Assembly: GCA_001796785.1 (NCBI GenBank)
Contig: MGNL01000032.1
Span: 1-6,446 of the forward strand
DNA: 6,446 nucleotides
Origin: Chloroflexi bacterium RBG_16_51_16
Lineage (GTDB): Bacteria; Chloroflexota; Anaerolineae; Anaerolineales; Villigracilaceae
Direction: 5' to 3'
The stretch's first letter is position 1; the number at the start of each line of letters is the position of its first letter. This document shows positions 1-5,041 of this stretch, in pieces. Below the pieces are notes generated by a model. It was not told the DNA's origin. It was given only the letters and a program-made list of their open reading frames with translations, and ran no database searches. Made by a program: the position numbers and the translations under genes.

Positions 1-126
1 CTTTGTTCTATTGACCTGCTTGATCCCTACTGCTATGTTCGTCGGAGGCTTGTCCTCTACACTCTTTGTTCTATTGACCTGCTTGATCCCTACTGCTATG
101 TTCGTCGGAGGCTTGTCCTCTACACT
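1..126. repeat. Exact 63-bp tandem duplication, two copies
   Basis: Bases 1-63 and 64-126 are identical at every position. The unit begins CTTTGTTCTATTGACC and ends TCCTCTACACT. Its length is 21 codons, so the reading frame of the membrane protein runs through both copies and the hydrophobic segment FVLLTCLIP...GGLSSTL is duplicated. The first copy starts exactly at base 1, so more copies could lie to the left, or this may be a contig end carrying an assembly duplication. Confidence 0.95.
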
Positions 127-445
127 GGCAGCTGACTTTGTCGCTGGAACGCTCGAACCCTATCTTTGCCCTGAAGGCAGCCACGCCGAGATCATCACCT
201 ACCAGACGACCAGCATCGATGATTTCGGGAACGCGCAACCTGCCACGGGTTTTGAGATGCAGTGTGAGAACGAACAGGGTGAGATTACCCGCGATCCCAG
301 TCCGGATTACAGTTTCATCTGGTTGGGGGCGTTGGGCCTTGGCTCTCTTGTTCTTTCTGCCGTTCTGGCATTCCTGCTTGCTGCACCAGCTGGTGTACTC
401 ATCGCCAGGCTCTTAAAGGGACGCAAGGATGTAAAAGCCGATTAG
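2..445 (+). CDS. Small two-segment membrane protein, 5' end missing
   Basis: I do not recognise this as a named family. The frame is open to the left edge, so the true start probably lies outside the window; in-window candidates are TTG at 11 and ATG at 35 or 98. Numbering from TTG at 11 gives 144 residues. A hydrophobic stretch (about 1-40) is made of an in-frame repeat of a 21-residue unit, then comes a soluble loop (about 42-100) with two cysteines (C53, C85) that could form a disulfide. A long hydrophobic helix follows (about 102-135, rich in L, A, G, V), then a basic tail (KGRKDVKAD). The expected topology is two membrane segments with the Cys loop outside and the tail in the cytoplasm. 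The first segment could instead be a signal peptide ending near TLA-A. Similar loops with CPEG and C-x-N/D-x-x-G occur, from memory, in Anaerolineae hypothetical proteins. TAG stop at 443-445. Function unknown. Confidence 0.65.
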   Translation, partial: FVLLTCLIPTAMFVGGLSSTLFVLLTCLIPTAMFVGGLSSTLAADFVAGTLEPYLCPEGSHAEIITYQTTSIDDFGNAQPATGFEMQCENEQGEITRDPSPDYSFIWLGALGLGSLVLSAVLAFLLAAPAGVLIARLLKGRKDVKAD

Positions 446-604
446 TCGATTCGTACCGTACAAACAAATCCTAACAAAATTCCAATTTGTATTTAATGTT
501 TCTCGAGATGCTTTGGCGTAGGATGGTTGCATACGAACGAAAGGAGGCGCAGGTAGAAAAGCCCCCGAAAACACATCACGAAGGAGAGGCTGAGACGCAC
601 ACTC

Positions 605-640
605 CTGGATAAGCCTGAGCGGGTTTGGGCTTAACTCCAG
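605..640 (+). other. Strong stem-loop in intergenic region
   Basis: The left arm CTGGATAAGCC (605-615) pairs with GGCTTA (628-633) and TCCAG (636-640), giving 11 base pairs with a 2-nt bulge (634-635) and a 12-nt loop. There is no T-tract after it, so it is not a standard terminator. The TAA stop of the 38-codon candidate ORF lies inside the left arm. It is best read as part of a structured transcript; the strand is assumed from the terminator downstream. Confidence 0.4.
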
Positions 641-684
641 ACGTTCCCCAAACGAGAGGAAGGTTGCTGTCCGCTCTTTCCTTT

Positions 685-705
685 GTCACAATAATGATTT
701 GTGAC
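685..705. promoter_or_regulatory. Perfect 7-bp inverted repeat, 7-bp spacer
   Basis: GTCACAA (685-691), spacer TAATGAT, TTGTGAC (699-705). The right arm shares its last three bases (GAC, 703-705) with the left arm of the terminator hairpin, so the two stems cannot both form fully in one RNA. It could be a protein-binding operator, an alternative stem modulating the terminator, or chance. The half-sites are in the opposite order to a CRP site. Confidence 0.25.
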
Positions 706-737
706 GGATGGGTAACCCCCATCCGTCTATTGTTTAT
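703..737 (+). terminator. Rightward intrinsic terminator, overlapping a stop codon
   Basis: There is a perfect 10-bp stem GACGGATGGG (703-712) / CCCATCCGTC (718-727) with a TAACC loop, followed on the + strand by TATTGTTTAT, which is T-rich though interrupted. Read leftward, the bases after the stem are ACAAATCATTATTG, a poorer tract, so the better direction is rightward. It would end transcripts coming from the 2-445 gene or from the structured region before it. The stem takes in base 727, the last base of the methyltransferase TAG, so it may also serve that gene's 3' end. Confidence 0.6.
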
Positions 738-1368
738 AGGCAATGATCAACCCGTCCCGCACAGGAGTTAAAGTCACGATCCAATCCGGATCGGTCGTGA
801 TATCGTGAGTAAACCGTCGGATGGCTTCCGTGTTCTTGCTGTGGTCCTTGGCGTCAAACACCTGGCCGCTCCACAGGATGTTGTCGATGATCAGAACACC
901 ACCCCTTCGCAATTTTTGTTTGATCAGCGGCAGGGAGGTGGGATAGGCAGCCTTGTCGATATCATTGAAGATCAGGTCGAATGGACCGGGTGCTTTTCCC
1001 AATTCGGCAACCGCCTCGGCCACGTGATATTCGATCAGCCCGTCGTACCCCAACCTGGCAAGATGACCTTCAGCCCGTTTCGATAATTTCTCGTCCCACA
1101 CCACGTGATGGACCAATCCTCCACCGTTTTCTTTCACGGCCTTGGCGAACCATGCAGTTGAATAACCATATCCGGAACCCATCTCGAACACATTCCGCGC
1201 CCCGATCAAGCGCGCTGTTTGATAACATACATAACCTGCGGCGGGACCGATGATCGGAAAACCCGTCTCATCGCCGTATTTCTCCATGACCATCATTTCA
1301 GGCTCGCGTTCTGGAACAAGCGAGATGAGGTATTCCTGTACTTTAGTATAAGTAAGTTTGGCAGCCAT
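727..1368 (-). CDS. SAM-dependent O-methyltransferase, COMT-like (family 3)
   Basis: This 213-residue protein has the usual length for the Methyltransf_3 (catechol/caffeoyl-CoA O-methyltransferase-like) family, soluble Rossmann-fold enzymes that move a methyl group from S-adenosylmethionine to a hydroxyl, usually with a divalent metal. Seen: motif I VFEMGSGYGYS (60-70) for SAM binding; FNDIDKAAY (134-142), matching the family's F-I-D-A-D-K-x-x-Y with metal-ligand Asp136 and Lys139; GGVLIIDNILWSGQV (156-170), matching G-G-x-x-x-x-D-N-x-L-W-x-G-x-V with Asp162-Asn163. The acidic residue expected to hold the SAM ribose (E in 'iEiD') appears as Val90 in HHVVWDEKL, a variant. The ATG at 1368 is supported by AGGAGG (1376-1381) with a 7-nt spacer. 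Neighbours give no clue to the acceptor. It is separated by 183 bp from the operon upstream and is probably its own transcript. Confidence 0.85.
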   Translation of the reverse strand: MAAKLTYTKVQEYLISLVPEREPEMMVMEKYGDETGFPIIGPAAGYVCYQTARLIGARNVFEMGSGYGYSTAWFAKAVKENGGGLVHHVVWDEKLSKRAEGHLARLGYDGLIEYHVAEAVAELGKAPGPFDLIFNDIDKAAYPTSLPLIKQKLRRGGVLIIDNILWSGQVFDAKDHSKNTEAIRRFTHDITTDPDWIVTLTPVRDGLIIAYKQ

Positions 1369-1523
1369 CCCTACTCCTCCTCAACCAATAAATTTGATCT
1401 CCCAGCTCATCTTGTTTTATTTCGATTGGCCGTAGCGTCGATCATCCATCGGCTGGCGACCGACACGCCCTTCAATTGATCCTGACTTGATTCTTAGATC
1501 GAGTCGACCCTTGCGTGAACTGG

Positions 1524-1537
1524 ATTTGTATTTAATG
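1524..1537. repeat. 14-bp motif shared with 485-498
   Basis: ATTTGTATTTAATG occurs exactly in both noncoding gaps flanking the methyltransferase gene, in the same orientation. It contains a TATTTAAT stretch that could serve as a -10-like element, but no -35 is visible at proper spacing. An AT-rich 14-mer repeated in 6.4 kb may be chance. Confidence 0.25.
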
Positions 1538-1542
1538 ACGTT

Positions 1543-1566
1543 GCGCCGGACCTAATCCTTCGGCGC
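1543..1566 (-). terminator. GC-rich hairpin over the glycosyltransferase stop
   Basis: GCGCCG (1543-1548) and CGGCGC (1561-1566) pair perfectly around the TAG stop at 1552-1554. Leftward, the following bases AACGTCATTAAAT lack a T-tract, so this is at best a weak or protein-assisted 3' end for the operon; it may only be a stabilising stem. Confidence 0.25.
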
Positions 1567-2481
1567 TTCTCTGACGATGTACAAAGGCCTCCCCTTGGCT
1601 TCATCGTACAACCGGCCGATGTATTCCCCCAAAATCCCCAGGGATATCAACTGCACCCCACCGAGGAACAGCACCGCGATCAACGTTGTCGCCTGGCCGA
1701 TCAATTGAGGCGATCCGCTCACCCGCAGAAGGATAACGATGGGTATCCCCAGGATGGCTATGCCTGCCGAGGCGAAACCGAAAAAGGTCGCCACCTGCAA
1801 TGGTAAGTAGGAAAAACTTGTGATGGCATTCAACGCCAGTCTGACCATTTTATTGAACGGATATTTCGTCACACCTGCGTGTCGGGCTGCGCGTTTATAG
1901 TTCACCCCGATCTGTTTGAAACCCACCCAGGCCGACATACCCCGTGGAAACCTGTGGCGTTCACGCATCTGTTTTAATACCTCAACCACCTTGCGGTCCA
2001 TCAACCGGAAATCGCCCGTATCCAATGGGATTTTTACATCGGTTATCCGATAGATGAGCCGGTAGAACAGGGATGCAGTCAGGGTTTTGAACCAGCTTTC
2101 GCCTTCCCGCTCTGCCCGCACTGCGTACACCACTTCATATCCTTCTTTCCACTTCTTCACCAGCTCCAGGATGACTTCGGGTGGATCCTGTAGATCGGCA
2201 TCGATGATGATCACTGCATTCCCGCGGGCGTAGTCCCAGCCCGCTGTGATCGCGATCTGATGGCCAAAGTTGCGCGCGAAAATCACCGCTCGCACCCGAT
2301 TATCCTTATCCGCCAGCTCACGGATCTTTTCTGTTGATCCGTCACTGGAACCGTCATCAACCAGCACCAGTTCCCACGCTTCACCCGTGGTGTCCATGAC
2401 AGCCGACACCCTCCGATGCAGCTCGGGCAGGCTCTCTACTTCGTTATATATGGGGGCTACGATCGAATATTGGACGCTCAT
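1552..2481 (-). CDS. GT2 polyprenyl-phosphate glycosyltransferase, GtrB/ArnC-like
   Basis: This 309-residue protein has the architecture of GtrB, ArnC and DPM1-like enzymes, which load a sugar from a nucleotide sugar onto undecaprenyl (polyprenyl) phosphate at the inner face of the membrane. Seen: a GT-A fold with the N-terminal strand YSIVAPIYNE (5-14), VDDGSSDGS (41-49) for nucleotide binding, the D-x-D metal motif in DADLQDPP (94-101), and DTGDFRLMDRKV (154-165), KYPFNKM (206-212), both typical of the GtrB branch. There are two C-terminal membrane helices (about 227-253 and 262-286), then a short cytosolic tail with GEYIGRLYDEAKGRP. The start at MSVQYSIVAP fits the family. No Shine-Dalgarno precedes it (ATCCCTTATGCCAAA); the previous stop lies 15 bp upstream, so translation is probably coupled to the permease gene. 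Last gene of the operon. The sugar cannot be told from sequence. Confidence 0.88.
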   Translation of the reverse strand: MSVQYSIVAPIYNEVESLPELHRRVSAVMDTTGEAWELVLVDDGSSDGSTEKIRELADKDNRVRAVIFARNFGHQIAITAGWDYARGNAVIIIDADLQDPPEVILELVKKWKEGYEVVYAVRAEREGESWFKTLTASLFYRLIYRITDVKIPLDTGDFRLMDRKVVEVLKQMRERHRFPRGMSAWVGFKQIGVNYKRAARHAGVTKYPFNKMVRLALNAITSFSYLPLQVATFFGFASAGIAILGIPIVILLRVSGSPQLIGQATTLIAVLFLGGVQLISLGILGEYIGRLYDEAKGRPLYIVREAPKD

Positions 2482-2496
2482 TTTGGCATAAGGGAT

Positions 2497-3642
2497 CTAT
2501 GTGGATTCTGAGATACTCTGCGATACTGGATTCGCGTTATCCATCGATTGTTCCATCACTCCACCTCTGGGTTCACCTTCATCAAAAGGTGGCAGTCCAA
2601 GCAGCCGTCTTCGGATGTATCGACCAACGACAACCGCACTGGCAAGCAGAGGTACTACGATTAGAACACCGAGTATGCCCTGCAGGATGATCGCGGTGAT
2701 GATCGCCACGAAGACGACGGCTTCATGCAGGAGCACGCTCTGCCCCAACACCCGAGGCTGAAGCCACACGGTTTTAAATGTGTTTAGTAACAGGTATAAA
2801 CCCAGGGTCAGGGCGCCAAACCATACGTGCGATATGTTGAGATAGTTCGATCCTTCCAGGAGAGCGACTACCGTGGCCAGGATTGCTGCACCTGCAGGTC
2901 CGACCTCGGGCAGCAAGTTCAGCAAACCTGCGAGTATACCCAGCACCAGGGCCCCTGGAAGACCGATGACCACCCAGGCGATTGAATACAACACAGCCAG
3001 GATTAAGATCAGCCTGATCTGTCCCCCAAGGTAGCCTTGCCACAGCTTGCGTAGTTCATGATAAAGCCGGTTGAGGTTCGGTTGCTCATCCTCCGGTGCC
3101 CACTGGATCACCCAATTGCGAACCCTCTCCCAGTCCGTCATCAAGTAATAACCCGTCACCAGGATAACCAGCAGCCACAGGAAATTGCGCGACGTGAATT
3201 CAAGCACTCGCAGCGCTTCCTCGGGTTTCGGAACGATATTGGATTGGAGTGTGTCGCGCAGCGCCGGTATCAGGCCTCCCAAAAAAAACGTAACGTTGCC
3301 GATCCGGCGCGGCTCGATCAGGACCACCTGGAGTTCTTCCAGCGCCAAATTTAAATCCGACATGATTCCCTGGATTTCGCTGAGCAGCACCGGTAATAGC
3401 GTAAAGGGGAGTGCGACCAGCGCAGCGAGAACCACAAAATATACGATGTTCGCCGCCAATTTGCGTCTGATCCGCCATCGGTAGACCAGGAAATTGACCG
3501 CCGGGCTGAGGAAATAAGCCAGCATGGCAGCTGTCAGTAAAGGCTGAAACACTTCACGTATGTACCAGAGTGTCGCCAGTCCAAGGATGATCAAAAAGAT
3601 CAGGACGATGTAGCGGAATGGGATATCCCAGGGAGATTTCAT
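2497..3642 (-). CDS. AI-2E family transporter (UPF0118 permease)
   Basis: This 381-residue integral membrane protein has the usual AI-2E family (PF01594) length. Family members export or exchange varied small solutes: TqsA is linked to autoinducer-2, others to Na+/H+ exchange; the substrate here is unknown. Seen: hydrophobic helices at about 9-29, 33-53 and 64-88; an amphipathic middle part (90-150) as in the family; helices at about 153-170, 208-228, 230-253, 273-291 and 305-340. The conserved block GYLGGQIRLIL...IGLPGALVLGILAGLLNLLPEVGP spans 203-249, and PRVLGQSVLLHE (296-307) matches the family's second signature. A hydrophilic tail rich in Ser, Asn and Glu follows (350-381). The ATG overlaps the TGA of the upstream threonine synthase-like gene (ATGA, 3639-3642) with only a weak AAGAAGA before it, indicating translational coupling. 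Confidence 0.9.
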   Translation of the reverse strand: MKSPWDIPFRYIVLIFLIILGLATLWYIREVFQPLLTAAMLAYFLSPAVNFLVYRWRIRRKLAANIVYFVVLAALVALPFTLLPVLLSEIQGIMSDLNLALEELQVVLIEPRRIGNVTFFLGGLIPALRDTLQSNIVPKPEEALRVLEFTSRNFLWLLVILVTGYYLMTDWERVRNWVIQWAPEDEQPNLNRLYHELRKLWQGYLGGQIRLILILAVLYSIAWVVIGLPGALVLGILAGLLNLLPEVGPAGAAILATVVALLEGSNYLNISHVWFGALTLGLYLLLNTFKTVWLQPRVLGQSVLLHEAVVFVAIITAIILQGILGVLIVVPLLASAVVVGRYIRRRLLGLPPFDEGEPRGGVMEQSMDNANPVSQSISEST

Positions 3643-4907
3643 AACATCTTCTTGAGCGCAGCCAGGCTCGGTTCGATCACTGGCGCTTCGTTGATCGATC
3701 GCATCGCCGCCTTGACATCTTTTAGTCCGCTGCCTGTATTGATCACCAATACCGGATCCCCTTCCGAGACGATGCCCTGGCGGACTGCTCTGACAAGGCC
3801 TGCATACGCAGCCGCACCAGCCGGCTCGGCAAATACGCCGACCCTTCCAAGATCGGCAATCGCCTCCAGGATCTCCTGATCGGGTATGGTGATATAGCTT
3901 CCCGAGCTTTCCCGCACCGCGCGCAGCGCCCGCAATCCGTCCCTCGGTTGGTCGACGGAGATACTGTCTGCGAGCGTATCCGCCTTTACGGGTGTGATCT
4001 TGTCCGCCTTGGCTTGAAACGCATTCGCGATCGCTGCCGAACCTTCAGCCTGTACACCGAAAAGCCGCGGCATCCCTGTCATCCAGCCTAACGCAACCAG
4101 GTCCTTGAATCCCTTGTGCAGTCCGGAGATGATGTTTCCGTCGCCAACGGATACAAACACGGAAAGAGGCGCGTGCCCACTCTCTTCACCTGCTTCTTTA
4201 TGCCATTCCCTGTGCGCAGTATGCCACCATTCCCAAATTTCATACGCGGCTGTCTTTTTTCCCTCTGCCGTGAACGGGTTGTAACCTGTGTTCCTGCAGT
4301 ACCAACCAAATTCCTTTGTCGCCTGAATGGTCAGGTCGAAGGCATCGTCATAGGTGCCGTTCACCAGATAAACCTTGGCTCCAAAGACGAGGAGTTGTGC
4401 CACTTTGGCCGGGGGTGCTGTTTTCGGTGCAAAGATGACTGCTTTCTGCCCGACAGCGGCTGCCATCCCTGCCAGAGCAGCACCGGCATTGCCCGTGGAA
4501 GCGGTCACCACCGTATCGGCCTGGATCTCGCGCGCCCGCGCCACGACAACCGCACTGGCCCGGTCCTTGAACGACGCGGTCGGGTTACGGGATTCATCTT
4601 TCAACCACAGCCGTTCAAGTTTGAGGCGGTCGGCGAGTGATTGCAGTAAGTAAACCGGTGTGCCTCCTGCGGCGTGCAGCGGTGTCGCCGATCCGCTTGG
4701 TTCTTCAACGGGCAGCAGCGGCAGGTATCGCCACAGCGAAAAATCACGCCGGCTCAGGATGTCCTCCGGCTGGAATTTTTTCTTTAGCGAATCATAATCC
4801 AGCACCACGTCCAGGTTACCTTCGTCTCTTGGACAGGTGTAAGTGACTTCACTGGGAGAATACTCCTGGCCGCATACGGAACAGCGATATCCGGCGAAAT
4901 CTTTCAT
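3639..4907 (-). CDS. thrC: Threonine synthase-like PLP enzyme with N-terminal zinc-ribbon
   Basis: The fold-type II PLP family converts O-phosphohomoserine to threonine and phosphate, the last step of threonine synthesis, in the cytosol. With ATG at 4907 the protein has 422 residues, normal for the bacterial/archaeal short type. Seen: a Zn-ribbon-like start with C9-x-x-C12 and C25-P-R-D, where the usual fourth Cys is Asp; NPTASFKDR with the PLP lysine at K114; ASTGNAG (136-142) for cofactor phosphate; SVGDGNIISG (253-262); TLADSISVDQPRDG (311-324); GVFAEPAGAAA (357-367); NTGSGLKD (390-397). A GTG start at 4952 would add 15 residues, but it has no ribosome site and reaches into the palindrome at 4947-5004, so ATG at 4907 is preferred (AGAGG just upstream). 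First gene of the operon. The VGDG loop differs from the VGNGGN of characterised enzymes, so a paralogous activity such as ammonia-lyase or cysteate synthase-like chemistry is possible. Confidence 0.78.
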   Translation of the reverse strand: MKDFAGYRCSVCGQEYSPSEVTYTCPRDEGNLDVVLDYDSLKKKFQPEDILSRRDFSLWRYLPLLPVEEPSGSATPLHAAGGTPVYLLQSLADRLKLERLWLKDESRNPTASFKDRASAVVVARAREIQADTVVTASTGNAGAALAGMAAAVGQKAVIFAPKTAPPAKVAQLLVFGAKVYLVNGTYDDAFDLTIQATKEFGWYCRNTGYNPFTAEGKKTAAYEIWEWWHTAHREWHKEAGEESGHAPLSVFVSVGDGNIISGLHKGFKDLVALGWMTGMPRLFGVQAEGSAAIANAFQAKADKITPVKADTLADSISVDQPRDGLRALRAVRESSGSYITIPDQEILEAIADLGRVGVFAEPAGAAAYAGLVRAVRQGIVSEGDPVLVINTGSGLKDVKAAMRSINEAPVIEPSLAALKKML

Positions 4908-4911
4908 ACAT

Positions 4912-4916
4912 CCTCT
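4912..4916 (-). promoter_or_regulatory. Ribosome binding site deciding the thrC-like start
   Basis: On the - strand the bases read TAGAGGATGT before ATG at 4907. AGAGG lies 4 nt from the ATG, short but usable. No comparable site precedes the upstream in-frame GTG at 4952, which favours the shorter protein beginning MKDFAGYRC. Confidence 0.5.
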
Positions 4917-4946
4917 AAACGGTAGTTCTTTCGATTTGGAATAAAG

Positions 4947-5004
4947 CACCACCGTACTTCAGAGCCACGGAGATTGTTCTCTGTGCCTCCGTGGACCGGT
5001 GGTG
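4947..5004. repeat. Nested palindrome, dispersed-repeat type; possible terminator
   Basis: The outer arms CACCACCG (4947-4954) and CGGTGGTG (4997-5004) and the inner arms CCACGGAG (4965-4972) and CTCCGTGG (4987-4994) are each perfect inverted repeats. A competing inner stem CACGGAGA-TTGT-TCTCTGTG (8 pairs, one G-T) is also possible. From memory, the core 'CTCTGTGCCTCCGTGG' resembles a palindromic motif scattered between genes in many environmental bacteria, Chloroflexota among them. It sits between the hydroxylase stop (5042) and the thrC-like start (4907), so it may end the hydroxylase transcript, though there is no T-tract. No transposase is linked to it. Confidence 0.7.
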
Positions 5005-5041
5005 GTTAACAGGAGGAAAATGGCCAGCCTGTCGTCTTATT

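Larger units (their letters stand above)
446..726. other. Intergenic region between convergent genes, structured
   Basis: At 281 bp this is long for a gap between two converging genes. It holds: (a) a 14-bp motif ATTTGTATTTAATG (485-498) found again at 1524-1537; (b) an ATG-to-TAA frame of 38 codons (496-612; MFLEMLWRRMVAYERKEAQV..., Lys/Glu/His-rich) without a recognisable Shine-Dalgarno; (c) AAGGAGG at 541-547 with no start codon behind it; (d) a strong stem CTGGA-TAAGCC / GGCTTA-(AC)-TCCAG (605-640, 12-nt loop, 2-nt bulge); (e) possible closing pairs GAAAG...GCG (about 540-550) with CGC-t-CTTTC (about 672-680); (f) two overlapping palindromes (685-727). The pairings fit a rightward structured RNA of roughly 150-230 nt, but I could not match it to a known riboswitch or RNA family. 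It could also be a long 3' untranslated region of the gene ending at 445. Confidence 0.4.

Noticed and set aside
581..640. TPP riboswitch-like CTGAGA followed by CTGGATAA
   Set aside because: The rest of the thiamine core (GGGGTGC start, ACCTGATCTGG-type segment with proper spacing) is absent, and no thiamine gene follows.
685..705. CRP/FNR-type binding site
   Set aside because: Half-sites are TCACA...TGTGA, the reverse order of the CRP site TGTGA...TCACA, and do not match FNR's TTGAT...ATCAA; no promoter is next to it.
1369..1551. Promoter for the methyltransferase gene
   Set aside because: A leader with its own transcript start is likely, but I could not find a -35/-10 pair with reasonable spacing on the - strand, so no site is called.
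2774..3043. - strand ORF of 89 codons in another frame
   Set aside because: Lies inside the AI-2E permease conserved block; Gly/Arg-rich shadow translation.
4116..4640. + strand ORF of 174 codons
   Set aside because: Antisense shadow of the thrC-like gene, whose frame carries clear PLP-enzyme motifs across the same bases.
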